From assembly GCF_033880585.1 (NCBI RefSeq), contig NZ_CP137624.1, forward strand, positions 496,001-560,000: DNA of 64,000 nucleotides, written 5' to 3'. The position numbers were made by a program, and so were the translations under genes. Origin of the DNA: Lysinibacillus louembei. GTDB lineage: Bacteria > Bacillota > Bacilli > Bacillales_A > Planococcaceae. Positions within the stretch are counted from its first letter, which is position 1. The number at the start of each line of letters is the position of its first letter. A model generated the notes under the pieces. The model saw only the letters and a list, made by a program, of their open reading frames with translations. It ran no database searches and had not been told where the DNA came from. This document shows, piece by piece, positions 1 to 9,429 of this stretch.

Positions 1-1745
1 GATTTGATTATTCACGTATTGCTGGGGCTCTATTAGCTGATATTAAAGCAGGTCGCAAAGTACAAGGAGCGAGTACGTTAACACAGCAATATGCTCGAAA
101 TTTATATTTATCGCATGAGAAAACATGGACACGTAAAATAAATGAAGCACTTTATGCGTATCGTTTGGAGATTTTCTACTCAAAGGATGAAATTTTAGAA
201 GGCTATTTAAATACTGTTTATTACGGGCATGGCATGTACGGTGCTGAGGCTGCGAGTCGCTATTATTTTGGTAAATCGGCAAGTGAGCTGACTTTAGCTG
301 AGGCTGCGATGCTTGCAGGCATTCCAAAAGGCCCAACATATTATTCACCGATTGCTAATATAGAAAAAGCAACGAATCGACAAAAGCTGATTTTAACGTT
401 AATGGAGCAGCAAGGGAAAATTACGACAGAGGAAAAGGCGCATGCCGAAAAGGAGCAGCTCGTTTATAAAAATAGTGAATGGGTTGCGAGCAAGTCGATT
501 GCCCCTTATTTTTTAGATGTAGTATGGACAGAGGCGAGTGAAATATTAGAGTCTAAAAACATGAACATTAGCGAGGGCGGCTGGACGATTAAAACGACAT
601 TAAATCAGGCGCACCAAAAGGCAGCTGAAGCAGCGATTGAAAAAAATATGCCAAAGACTGATTTACAGGTTGGTCTTGTCAGCATGGATGTCAATACAGG
701 CTTTGTCACAGCGCTTGTTGGTGGACGCGATTATAGTACAAGCTCCTTTAATCGCGTAACTCTTTCAGAAAGACAGCCTGGCTCATCAATTAAACCGATT
801 TTATATGCTGCTGCATTAGAAAAGGGCTTCACACCGCTAACGTTTTTGAATGTAGGTGAAACAATTTTCACTTATGATAACGGACGTGCAACATATAAGC
901 CTCAAAATGTGAATGGACAATTCGCATCACAGGAAATGTCACTTGCACAGGCAATGGCGATTTCCGATAATATTTATGCAGTAAAGACGTTAGAGCAAGT
1001 AGGCTATAAAGCATTTCGTGAAATGCTACAGCGCTTTGATTTAAATTACACAGAAAAGGATAACCCTTCCATTGCGCTTGGCACAATTGAGACATCTTTA
1101 TATGATTTAACAAATGCCTATAATACGATTGCTGCGGAAGGAGAAAAGCGCAGCGCAACAACGATTTTATCCATTACAAACGCCAATGGTGATGTTGTTT
1201 ATCAGCATGCTAATCCTGAAGAAAAGCGGGTATTATCCGCACAGGATGCTTATTTACTAACAGATATGATGACAGGTATATTTGACCCTGTTTATAGCGA
1301 TTATTCACCTGCTACAGGAGTATCAATTCGTGGTCGCATGACACATACTTATGCTGCGAAATCTGGTACAACGATTAGTGACCAATGGTTAATTGGTTAT
1401 ACACCAAGCATTACAACAGGGGTTTGGAACGGCTATGACCAAGGGAAAACATTATCTGTTCAAGAGGATATGGCTGCCACAAAGCAAGTATGGATTGATT
1501 TCATGGAAACAGTGCATAACGGTAAGGCAAATGAAGAATTCCGTGTACCTGATGGCATTGAAGGTGTGGTCGTTGATATCGAAACAGGTAAGCTCGCAAT
1601 GGATGCCTGCCCAAAACAGCGACTTGTTCATGTGAAAGCAACTGATATACCAACTGAGAAATGCCGTACCTTTGAATTTTTCGAGCCAGATACTTGGGGC
1701 AACCTGCTTGACTTTGAGGTATTTAGCGATTTTTGGTGGAACTAA
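1..1745 (+). CDS. pbpG: Class A penicillin-binding protein PBP2D-like, 5' end missing
   Basis: This is a bifunctional peptidoglycan synthase that polymerises glycan strands and cross-links peptides outside the membrane. The frame is open from base 3, so the N-terminus lies before the window. The first visible residues contain the GASTLTQQYARN motif of the GT51 transglycosylase. The transpeptidase half shows SSIK (SxxK, in PGSSIKP), SDN (SxN) and KSGT (the KTG box) in the right order. In B. subtilis, pbpG (ywhE) lies beside ywhD and is made in the forespore; here it also lies beside ywhD and ends at a strong terminator. The family is certain. The choice of pbpG over other class A PBPs rests on gene order. 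Confidence 0.9.
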   Translation, partial: FDYSRIAGALLADIKAGRKVQGASTLTQQYARNLYLSHEKTWTRKINEALYAYRLEIFYSKDEILEGYLNTVYYGHGMYGAEAASRYYFGKSASELTLAEAAMLAGIPKGPTYYSPIANIEKATNRQKLILTLMEQQGKITTEEKAHAEKEQLVYKNSEWVASKSIAPYFLDVVWTEASEILESKNMNISEGGWTIKTTLNQAHQKAAEAAIEKNMPKTDLQVGLVSMDVNTGFVTALVGGRDYSTSSFNRVTLSERQPGSSIKPILYAAALEKGFTPLTFLNVGETIFTYDNGRATYKPQNVNGQFASQEMSLAQAMAISDNIYAVKTLEQVGYKAFREMLQRFDLNYTEKDNPSIALGTIETSLYDLTNAYNTIAAEGEKRSATTILSITNANGDVVYQHANPEEKRVLSAQDAYLLTDMMTGIFDPVYSDYSPATGVSIRGRMTHTYAAKSGTTISDQWLIGYTPSITTGVWNGYDQGKTLSVQEDMAATKQVWIDFMETVHNGKANEEFRVPDGIEGVVVDIETGKLAMDACPKQRLVHVKATDIPTEKCRTFEFFEPDTWGNLLDFEVFSDFWWN

Positions 1746-1748
1746 AAA

Positions 1749-1801
1749 AAGCTCTTTCTTCCCCGGAATAACGGTTTCCGTGGGAAGAAAGAGCTTTCTT
1801 T
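1749..1801 (+). terminator. Rho-independent terminator of pbpG
   Basis: A 15-bp perfect stem (AAGCTCTTTCTTCCC against GGGAAGAAAGAGCTT) with an 18-base loop starts just after the pbpG stop and is followed by TCTTT. Confidence 0.85.
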
Positions 1802-1802
1802 C

Positions 1803-1892
1803 ATGGTAAATGAAAGCATGAGAATCATGGGGCATTCGGCTTGGGTTGGTTCAAATGCCGCATAGCTCTCATAGCTTGCCTATTTACCATTC
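1803..1892. repeat. Long imperfect palindrome
   Basis: Two arms of about 35 bases match with a few mismatches and gaps. The left arm begins ATGGTAAATGAAAGC and the reverse complement of the right arm begins ATGGTAAATAGGCAAGC. Both contain ATGAGA and end in GGCATT. The loop is about 18 bases. There is no U-tract, so it is not a simple terminator. It could be a small palindromic element or a structured 3' RNA. I see no ORF in it. Confidence 0.5.
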
Positions 1893-2069
1893 ATTGTCCT
1901 AGCTCACTAACTGCAAGCCTTATATACAAGTGTACTTTTTTTCATGTGCACTTTCAACTACCTTATGTCGAATGAAGGAAATTGTCACATTTTGTTCATC
2001 TATTTTTCAACAATGAGGCCAAAAAAGATTGACGCATATTTTACAATCGTTTTAGAGTTCATAAATGTA

Positions 2070-2180
2070 TTGGCGCTTTTCTTTATTATATCTGCGCTTA
2101 TCCATAATATATCTGCGAATTCTTCACGGTTATCTGCGCTTTCCTCTCATATATCTGCGAATCTCCACAAGTTAGCGCTT
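2070..2180. repeat. 21-bp tandem repeat array, convergent intergenic (array 1)
   Basis: About five degenerate units with a 21-bp step. The core TCTGCG starts at 2091, 2112, 2133 and 2154; a first unit has GGCGCTT at 2072 and a last shortened one has AGCGCTT near 2174. The array fills the gap between the convergent genes pbpG and ywhD and ends at the ywhD stop. The core resembles array 4 at 54251 (TATTTGCGCTTTCTC). Confidence 0.75.
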
Positions 2181-2181
2181 T

Positions 2182-2694
2182 TTAAGCCAAATCATTTCGT
2201 AGCTTTTCCTCACTACGCTGCCATAGCTCGCTGTTATGCTGCTGTAGAAAGTCTGCTAGCACCTTTTTCGATACATCATCCATATGGTCTACAATAATTT
2301 GACGCTTCATGGATTTATCCATTTTGTTAACATGGTCAGCTAAAATTTTATAGCCGCGACGCTTTTCACGGTTCACAACCATTTCACATGCTGTCACACC
2401 TGCATAATATGGTCCATCCTCTTTATGATCAATTGTTACCCATACAAGCCAGTAGTTTTTCCCACCTGCTGAATCCTCCCGATTGACTGTAAACTTAATA
2501 CCACGCTCCACAGCACTTTTTGCATGCATTGCACCAATATCGACAATGGCTGTTTGCTCTTCCACATCTATAATAACAGGAGACACATTTTCCAATGTCA
2601 AAGAGCCGATACCGAATCCTTTATGTCCATCTGTTGGGTCATTTTTTATAATTGTAAAGCCCATTTTTTGCTTTGGTTTTTCTTCATTAAACAT
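2182..2694 (-). CDS. ywhD: YwhD family protein
   Basis: This 170-residue soluble protein matches the YwhD family, conserved in Bacillales and still of unknown function. It has no signal peptide and no membrane segment. The N-terminal half is rich in beta-type segments with a Gly-rich turn (GHKGFGIGSL); the C-terminal half is Lys/Arg-rich and helical. The ATG follows GGAGG at good spacing. It is divergent from the tautomerase gene, with a 66-bp shared promoter region, and convergent with pbpG, the neighbour it also has in B. subtilis. The family call rests on recognised sequence and on gene order. Confidence 0.85.
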   Translation of the reverse strand: MFNEEKPKQKMGFTIIKNDPTDGHKGFGIGSLTLENVSPVIIDVEEQTAIVDIGAMHAKSAVERGIKFTVNREDSAGGKNYWLVWVTIDHKEDGPYYAGVTACEMVVNREKRRGYKILADHVNKMDKSMKRQIIVDHMDDVSKKVLADFLQQHNSELWQRSEEKLRNDLA

Positions 2695-2760
2695 CTTTTA
2701 TACCTCCAATTGTGCTATTATTAATAATATACACTAAACTACATAGAGGAGGACAATATT

Positions 2761-2946
2761 ATGCCAATCATCACAATTAAAATGATTGAAGGTCGTACAG
2801 ATGAACAAAAACGTGCACTTGTACAGGAAGTAACAGAGGCAGTTTCTAAAACAGTCAATGCACCAAAAGAAAATATTTCAATTATTATTGAAGAAATGTC
2901 TAAAAATCATTATGCTACTGCAGGCGTACTGCACATGGATAAATAA
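2761..2946 (+). CDS. ywhB: 4-oxalocrotonate tautomerase-like enzyme (YwhB type)
   Basis: This 61-residue protein is the usual size of one 4-OT subunit, which assembles as a hexamer. It starts MPIITIKMIEG, so Pro-2 becomes the N-terminal catalytic base after Met removal. The stretch GRTDEQKRALVQEVT is typical of the family. Such enzymes catalyse keto-enol tautomerisation (2-hydroxymuconate in vitro); the physiological substrate in Bacillales is unknown. GAGGAGG precedes the ATG. A terminator follows the stop, so the gene is probably monocistronic. Confidence 0.9.
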   Translation: MPIITIKMIEGRTDEQKRALVQEVTEAVSKTVNAPKENISIIIEEMSKNHYATAGVLHMDK

Positions 2947-2952
2947 AAACGA

Positions 2953-2979
2953 GGGTGCGCTGCTGAGACGCACCTTTTT
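2953..2979 (+). terminator. Terminator after the tautomerase gene
   Basis: The stem GGTGCG/CGCACC with a 9-base loop is followed by TTTTT, 7 bases after the tautomerase stop and just before the sortase gene. Confidence 0.7.
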
Positions 2980-2999
2980 CTATAAGGTCGGTGTTTTTA

Positions 3000-3677
3000 A
3001 TGAAAAAACTGCGGGCTACTTTAAATTTAATTGCTATTATCGCCCTGTTTGCTATAGGGCTAACACTTATTTTCATTAAGCCCATCCAAGCATTGCTCGT
3101 GCAACATTTAAGCGAGGAGCTTGTGACTACCTCACCAGCAATACTCGAATTTAACAATGCATTAGAAGAAGCAGACTTCGATTTTGAAGAGGTACAATCA
3201 CTATCGATTTGGGAGGTATTGCAGGCACAAGCAAACCGCAAAGACTTGCCAGTAATCGGAAGTATTGGCATTCCAAGCGTTGACATGCAACTGCCCATTT
3301 TAAAGGGCGTTGGCAAAAATGCATTGGCAGTCGGTGCAGGCACAATGAAGCCTGAGCAAGTGATGGGGCAAGGTAACTATGCACTTGCCGCACACTATTT
3401 TGAAAATCGCGATATTTTATTTGGTCCTTTATATCACAGTGAAATTGGCGATGCCATTTATTTAACAGATACTACCGCCATTTACGAATATCATATTACA
3501 AAAATTGAGGTCGTTGAGGCAACGGCAGTTCATGTTATCGAAGATGTGCCAAACGAAACCCTATTAACGTTAATTACATGCGCTGACGAAGGTGTGCGAC
3601 GACTTCTCGTGCAAGCAAGCTTTGTCCAGCAGTACGACATCGAATCACCGCCAACGGCATTACAGCAAGCAAATTAA
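3000..3677 (+). CDS. srtA: Class A sortase (transpeptidase)
   Basis: Membrane-anchored cysteine transpeptidase that attaches LPXTG-type proteins to peptidoglycan. An N-terminal hydrophobic anchor (residues about 8-28) is followed by the sortase barrel. The catalytic His lies in YALAAHYF, the Cys in TLITCADEG (the TLxTC box) and the Arg in GVRRLL. The ATG at 3000 is preferred over an in-frame GTG at 2991, because the AAGG at 2984 is too close to the GTG. It converges on the large adhesin gene across a short shared terminator, which makes that adhesin the likely dedicated substrate. It may still act on other substrates, as housekeeping SrtA does. Confidence 0.9.
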   Translation: MKKLRATLNLIAIIALFAIGLTLIFIKPIQALLVQHLSEELVTTSPAILEFNNALEEADFDFEEVQSLSIWEVLQAQANRKDLPVIGSIGIPSVDMQLPILKGVGKNALAVGAGTMKPEQVMGQGNYALAAHYFENRDILFGPLYHSEIGDAIYLTDTTAIYEYHITKIEVVEATAVHVIEDVPNETLLTLITCADEGVRRLLVQASFVQQYDIESPPTALQQAN

Positions 3678-3710
3678 AAACCCTTCAAGCAAATGCTTGA
3701 AGGGCTTTTT
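3676..3710. terminator. Bidirectional terminator between srtA and the adhesin
   Basis: The perfect 10-bp stem CCCTTCAAGC/GCTTGAAGGG with an AAAT loop is flanked by AAAAA on the left and TTTTT on the right, so it can serve both converging genes. Confidence 0.85.
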
Positions 3711-3714
3711 GTGC

Positions 3715-6700
3715 TTACTTTTCAGTTGTTGTGAAGCGACGACGTAATAACACAAAGCCTAGTGCTACTAGCACAATACCTGCAAAGATAGCAGCTGTTT
3801 GGTCTGCATCATTTGTTTGCGGTAATTTGTTTTGGTTATTATTCGCTGCCCCAAGCACGTTTGCTGCTTGTTGTAATTCATGTAGAAGACTTCTCACTAA
3901 GTCCATATTTACAAGCTCATCAACATATGCCTGCTCCTCTGGAGATAGTGCTTCGTATTGCTTAACGAACGCTTCTAGTTCTTGAATTGTTTGTTGAAGC
4001 TTCGCTGGATTTTTCGATAGCTCCTCAACAATTTGTGGAATGTTTGGTACTTCATAACGTACTGGATCCTCTGAACCTGGCGTTGGTGGTACCGGTACAA
4101 TACCTGGGATTTCAGGTATTTTCTTAATTACTTCCTCAACTGCTGGAGGTGTTGTCGGTTTCTCCTGTGTTGTTGGTGGAGTTGTTGGCTCCTCCGGTAC
4201 TGTCGGTTCCTCTGGTGTCGGTGGAGTTGTTGGCTCCTCTGGCACTGTTGGTTTTTCTGGTGTTGGTGGCGTTATTGGTACTTCTGGTGTTGGTGGTGTA
4301 CCACCGCCACCTCCGCCTCCACCACCTGGTGGTGCTGGTACTGGCTTAGCTAATGCTGCACAATCTTGTACTGTAATCGCAAGTGGTGACTCTGTACCTA
4401 CTACTACATAGTTACCTGGCTCTACAGTATAAGGAACTGTCGCCTTACCTTCTGTATCCGTTGTACCTGTTGCAATTGTATTGCCAGCATTGTCTTTAAT
4501 AACGAACGCTACCTCTTTACGAGGGTTACCATTCACATCTTGAATTGTTAGTGTGAATAATGGGCATGCGTTTTCTGGGACTTTTACTTCTGCTCCACAT
4601 ACTTCGTCTGTGTAGCTTACGTCAATTGTTCCTATTACTTTACCAGCTTCGTTGATAACTGTGTATGTCTCACCCTGCTTTAACGGTCCATTGCCGCCAT
4701 CGCGCTCATAAATGATTTGCCCATCATTATTTGTTTCACGATTTGCGACTACTACATTACCATTTTCATCAACAATGCTTACTTTCACACCAGCTTGAAC
4801 GGATGTTCCATCTGCTGTTTTCACTGTTAATGTAAACTGTGGACATGCATTTCTAGGAAGTTCAACTACTGTACAATTATCCGCATATGTTACCTTTACG
4901 GGCTCTGTACCAATTTGGCTACCCTTCGAACCATCTTCATTCACCTCATAAACAGTGTAATTCCCTGGTTCTTGGTTTGCTGGGAACTCTACTTTACCAT
5001 CTTCGCCAACTTCAAGTGGGTCAGATGTAATAGGGTTACCATTTGCATCTTCAATAATAACTTTTGTACCTTGGTCTTCATTGCTACCATCTGGCTTTTT
5101 CACGGTAATCGTGAACACTGTACATGCACGTGTTTTTTCTACTGCATCGGCACAATCACTAGCATAAGAAACTTGGAATGCACCATCAATACTATCAAAT
5201 GTTCTAACTTTACCATGTGCATCTGTATAAGATACTACTGTATAGTTACCCGGCTCTAATGAATAGATTCCATCAGTTACTGGGAAAATCACTTGACCAT
5301 TATCACCTACTGTATAGTCAGTTGTAACGGTTTCACCATCTTTTAAAATCGTTACGATTGTACCTTCTGGTAATAAGCCATCTTCATTGCTTACAGTTAG
5401 TGTGAATTGTGAACATCCTGATACTAGTGGTTGAACTGTAGCTTCACAATTTATATTTGTTGTGAATTTGCCAATTTCTATACCACCTACTTCAACAGTA
5501 TATTCATCTGGCTCTAAACCATCAGTTGTACTTCCACCACCAAGTGTAATTTGACCATTTGTTGCTGGTCCCGTAAATACGGTACTACCATTAGAGTCTT
5601 TTATTATTACTTGCGTGCCATCAGCTACCGCATTTCCATCAACATCATTCACAGTTAGTACAAATGTTGGACACGTTGGTGCTAATGCAACCTCAAATTC
5701 ATGACCACAATTTTCAGTATATGTTAATGTTACAGTACCTAAATATTGCTTACCTTCGTAAACATGATAAGTATCTGGTTTAACTCCATCAACAGGATCC
5801 TTACCATTTGAATCAAATATGAATTGGCCGTTCGCATTTGGCTCTTGTTTCATCACTTCAATAGATCCTTGTTTTAAGGTTAACTCTGTGATATCTGTAC
5901 GAACTTGCCCATTAGCATCTTTAACAACTATTGTAAAAATATCACATGCTGGTGCTGGTTGAGCAATTGCTTCACAAGGCGTGTTGTTATACTGCACTAC
6001 AATCGTATCTAGTTCTTCTCCATTATAGACAATAGTATACTCGCCCGCTTTAACTTCAGTAGAAGTAAATGTAACTTGACCATCTGAATCCAGCGCTTGG
6101 TTTGTTGATAAACCTGTTGCTGTACTCACTAATGATACTGTTTCATTGCTAAGTGCTCTACCATCAATATCAAATACTGTTAATTCAAACTGAGGGCAAC
6201 CTAAACCGCCTTCTGGTTCATTTGTAATCTCGATAACTTGGAAACCTTGATACTTACCTGAAGTTTCAATTCTATCTGGGTCTAATATAAACTCATAATC
6301 GCCCAAGTCTTCATAACCATCTTGCTTTTCTTCCACTACCTTGTAAGGCGTTGAGTTGTTTCTGCTTTGCGCTAGTTTTAAACCATAATTTAAATAACCG
6401 TCTTCATTTGTTGAACCTGAAGCTAACATTGTACTTCCTGTATAAGGTCCATACAATTCAAACTTAACGTTCTCCATAGGTAGACCTGTCGCTGCATCTG
6501 TTTTCAAGATGACAAATGGAACTGTACCAACTGTACCTCCAGCATTATATTCAAAACTAAGGTTATTAACTACATCTGAGCCACTACTTCCATCTGCACT
6601 TGTATAGTCAACTCTTACCTCATTATCTACATTACTACCACTTGGCCCCATATAAACAGTTGCATACTCAACATAGTAAGCTTTATCGCCATCTGGTAAA

Positions 6701-9429
6701 TTTAATACAAATGTTCCTGCTGCAATATTAACATCTAAAGCAACACCTGTAGCTGTAGGGCTAACTTGACCATTTGTAATTACTTGACTACCTCTTGTTG
6801 GTGTGGAGTTAGTACCAGTAAAATCCATTTCCCACACATTAAATGAGTTTTGCAAAATCAATTGACCTGGATCACCATTAATTTTACCAACCTCATCAGT
6901 AATCACAATATTATTTAATTGTGATTGTGCGTAGTTAAATTTAAAGTTCCAAGTGACTTCTGGTGTTGCATTTGTTGATGTACCCGTTTTATCTAAAATC
7001 TGTTCTGTATATTCAACTGGTACATCCTCGTTCCATTCTCCTCTTGGTTGATCTTCATTACCTTGAGCGTATAATTTTGCAGTATTGCTAATAGTAATAG
7101 CTGAACCATGAGGATACACAGCATCTGCATCTTTTGTCTCATATGTTACTTTATATGGTGTTGTAATTGTACCTAATGCAATTTCAATTTCAATAGTAGC
7201 TCCATTTTCTGATACTACGTTCTCAATCTCTGCTGCACTATAAACTTTGGTATCATTTGGGTCTGTACTTGCCACAAAATTACCTGCTGGATTTAATGTA
7301 CCTTTTTCTACTTTAAGAGCTGTTACTTCTTGACTTGAAGGTAATACATCTTTAAATATCGCATCTGTAATTGAGTTATAATTGAAATTTAACTCTACGT
7401 CCCAATGGAATGTTTTTGTTTCATAGTTGTAGTAGCCTGTTTTATTACCATTTCGTGATTGTTCACCTCTAATAGCTTGGGACGCTGAATCTGTAGATGT
7501 ACCAAAATTAGGTATACCTGTATCACTTAGTACTACTCGATTGTTATAAACACGATCATTTTGGCCGACATCTTTAATTTCATACGTTGTTGTATACTCA
7601 ATTTCAATTTGTTGGCCATTAATAGGTTTTAGTAATTCAATGATAAAGCCAGTTTCCCTATTTTCTCCGTCAACTGCTCCGTGAGTAAGAGTTAAGCTGT
7701 AATCAGTATCCCTTTCTAAAGTTCCTCCTGCAGCCGTTGTAATTACTAGGCTACCTTCTTGCAAGTTTAAATATGAGCCTTCATATGTGTCTGTAAACTT
7801 TGTACCGACTGCTAAGTTATATTGTGCTTGGTTCGCAACGATTTTCCAGTACATTTCTTTAACATCTGTATAGTTCACACCTTCAGCAGTTTTATTTAAC
7901 ACCCAAGATGTTTTATTATAAGTAGCAGTGCTACTATTCTGTAAGCCTGTATGACTCGTAAAGTCCTCACGTGTTACAGTATTTGTAATAGTACGATTTG
8001 ATGTTGGATATACCTCGCCTACTTTGAGTTGCGTTTTATATTTAATTACATAAGCATCCTCTGTACCATTTGGGAATGCTAAGTCAAAACCTAGACCATC
8101 TGCTGCAAGTGTAAGATTATAATTAGCAGTAGGTTCAGCAGTTGATGAACCATTTTTATAAACTTCTACATCTCCATACAATTCGTGTCCTGTTGTCCAT
8201 ACATCAGTTAACTTCGCAACACCAGTTGGAATGTTACGTTTATTTTGATTGTATTCAATTTGCCACTCAGTAGTTATTACACCAGGGCTTTCCAATCTTG
8301 GTTGAGTAACAACTGATTTTCTCAAAGGTGTGTCAAATTGAACTTCCACTGTTCTATCAACTACTGGTGAAGTATTATAACTGGCAGCATTAGAAAATCT
8401 CGCTGGTGGGATATTGCCCAATTCATCTACTTTCGTTCGATAAACAATTTCGTAACCGATATGCTCTTGATTTGGTAGGTTAAGAGTCATTGATTTTCCA
8501 CTAATAGCAGGTAACGGTGTTGGGGCATCTCTATTTGTCAGTGTTACCGTACCATTTGGAGAAATATCTAACTCTTTAATTGAAACAATAGAATCAAATG
8601 TGTGATTACCTGTTAGCGTGTCTGTAAATGGTGTTGTCCCAACATTTGTATTGACAGCTAAATTTGTATTTACCCTTACAGTCCAGTCAATGTACTCACT
8701 GTTACGACCTGAATTATCTGGTGTACCTGTTTTAGTAATTGTAGCACCTGTACCACTTCTAGGCTGGAAATCCAGTGTGATATTGTTATAGCCAGGCACT
8801 TGGATTGTTTGTGTCCAATCATTTCCTACAGACTGCAATGTTCCCCGAATTTCAAAGAATACTCCAGAAACTATTCCACCTGTTAGACCTGTATCATCAA
8901 GAATATCATTAAATGTGAGTATCGCTTGTTGACCTGAAATACTTACTGTACCAATGTGCTTGCCATTATCATATATCGTTGCGGCACCTTGTACAGTTAA
9001 ATTTGCAAATTGATCTGGTAGATCATAAATAAGTTTAGATTCTGGACCATAACCATGCCCTGGTGCTAGCCCTAAATCTACTCTAAACACCACTGTATCA
9101 CCAACTCGGCCTTCTGCTGTTGTCCCACTAACCAAATCCCCATTAAATGTAAGGTTGATTACTTCATCAAAATCCGCATCATCTCTATCAACATCTGGAT
9201 AAACCCCTAATGGATTATTTAGTGGCATGATCACATTGGCTGAATCAGGTGTTGTTGTAGCTTCATCTCCTGTCTCACCCGCAGTTTCTCCAGTATCATC
9301 CGTTCCTTCAGTTACTGGCGGTGTTAGTTCAGGTATGGTTGTTTCTTCTGCAAACACCGACAACGGTCCAATGAATGTTTGGAACACTAATAGTATTGTC
9401 AGCATTGCAATATTAATCTTTTTCCTCAT
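3715..9429 (-). CDS. Giant LPXTG-type wall-anchored adhesin with Cys-bounded repeats
   Basis: This 1904-residue surface protein begins with a signal peptide (MRKKINIAMLTILLVFQTF, then FAEE). Residues about 90-960 hold around five repeats resembling the collagen-binding/isopeptide adhesin domain, each with a W-x-(I/V/F) strand motif such as TEWQIEYNQN and VTWNFKFNYA. A prealbumin-like SpaA domain (PFVILKTDAATG) lies near 970-1060. Seven modules of about 80 residues follow (about 1076-1690), each opening C-x-x-F-x-(L/I)-x-V and closing with another Cys. Then come a Gly run, a Pro/Thr/Glu-rich wall spacer, a helical segment, and a sorting signal near 1868 (KLPQTN, hydrophobic stretch, RRRFTTTEK). 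Asn instead of Gly after LPxT is unusual. It faces srtA. Ligand unknown. Confidence 0.9.
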   Translation of the reverse strand: MRKKINIAMLTILLVFQTFIGPLSVFAEETTIPELTPPVTEGTDDTGETAGETGDEATTTPDSANVIMPLNNPLGVYPDVDRDDADFDEVINLTFNGDLVSGTTAEGRVGDTVVFRVDLGLAPGHGYGPESKLIYDLPDQFANLTVQGAATIYDNGKHIGTVSISGQQAILTFNDILDDTGLTGGIVSGVFFEIRGTLQSVGNDWTQTIQVPGYNNITLDFQPRSGTGATITKTGTPDNSGRNSEYIDWTVRVNTNLAVNTNVGTTPFTDTLTGNHTFDSIVSIKELDISPNGTVTLTNRDAPTPLPAISGKSMTLNLPNQEHIGYEIVYRTKVDELGNIPPARFSNAASYNTSPVVDRTVEVQFDTPLRKSVVTQPRLESPGVITTEWQIEYNQNKRNIPTGVAKLTDVWTTGHELYGDVEVYKNGSSTAEPTANYNLTLAADGLGFDLAFPNGTEDAYVIKYKTQLKVGEVYPTSNRTITNTVTREDFTSHTGLQNSSTATYNKTSWVLNKTAEGVNYTDVKEMYWKIVANQAQYNLAVGTKFTDTYEGSYLNLQEGSLVITTAAGGTLERDTDYSLTLTHGAVDGENRETGFIIELLKPINGQQIEIEYTTTYEIKDVGQNDRVYNNRVVLSDTGIPNFGTSTDSASQAIRGEQSRNGNKTGYYNYETKTFHWDVELNFNYNSITDAIFKDVLPSSQEVTALKVEKGTLNPAGNFVASTDPNDTKVYSAAEIENVVSENGATIEIEIALGTITTPYKVTYETKDADAVYPHGSAITISNTAKLYAQGNEDQPRGEWNEDVPVEYTEQILDKTGTSTNATPEVTWNFKFNYAQSQLNNIVITDEVGKINGDPGQLILQNSFNVWEMDFTGTNSTPTRGSQVITNGQVSPTATGVALDVNIAAGTFVLNLPDGDKAYYVEYATVYMGPSGSNVDNEVRVDYTSADGSSGSDVVNNLSFEYNAGGTVGTVPFVILKTDAATGLPMENVKFELYGPYTGSTMLASGSTNEDGYLNYGLKLAQSRNNSTPYKVVEEKQDGYEDLGDYEFILDPDRIETSGKYQGFQVIEITNEPEGGLGCPQFELTVFDIDGRALSNETVSLVSTATGLSTNQALDSDGQVTFTSTEVKAGEYTIVYNGEELDTIVVQYNNTPCEAIAQPAPACDIFTIVVKDANGQVRTDITELTLKQGSIEVMKQEPNANGQFIFDSNGKDPVDGVKPDTYHVYEGKQYLGTVTLTYTENCGHEFEVALAPTCPTFVLTVNDVDGNAVADGTQVIIKDSNGSTVFTGPATNGQITLGGGSTTDGLEPDEYTVEVGGIEIGKFTTNINCEATVQPLVSGCSQFTLTVSNEDGLLPEGTIVTILKDGETVTTDYTVGDNGQVIFPVTDGIYSLEPGNYTVVSYTDAHGKVRTFDSIDGAFQVSYASDCADAVEKTRACTVFTITVKKPDGSNEDQGTKVIIEDANGNPITSDPLEVGEDGKVEFPANQEPGNYTVYEVNEDGSKGSQIGTEPVKVTYADNCTVVELPRNACPQFTLTVKTADGTSVQAGVKVSIVDENGNVVVANRETNNDGQIIYERDGGNGPLKQGETYTVINEAGKVIGTIDVSYTDEVCGAEVKVPENACPLFTLTIQDVNGNPRKEVAFVIKDNAGNTIATGTTDTEGKATVPYTVEPGNYVVVGTESPLAITVQDCAALAKPVPAPPGGGGGGGGGTPPTPEVPITPPTPEKPTVPEEPTTPPTPEEPTVPEEPTTPPTTQEKPTTPPAVEEVIKKIPEIPGIVPVPPTPGSEDPVRYEVPNIPQIVEELSKNPAKLQQTIQELEAFVKQYEALSPEEQAYVDELVNMDLVRSLLHELQQAANVLGAANNNQNKLPQTNDADQTAAIFAGIVLVALGFVLLRRRFTTTEK

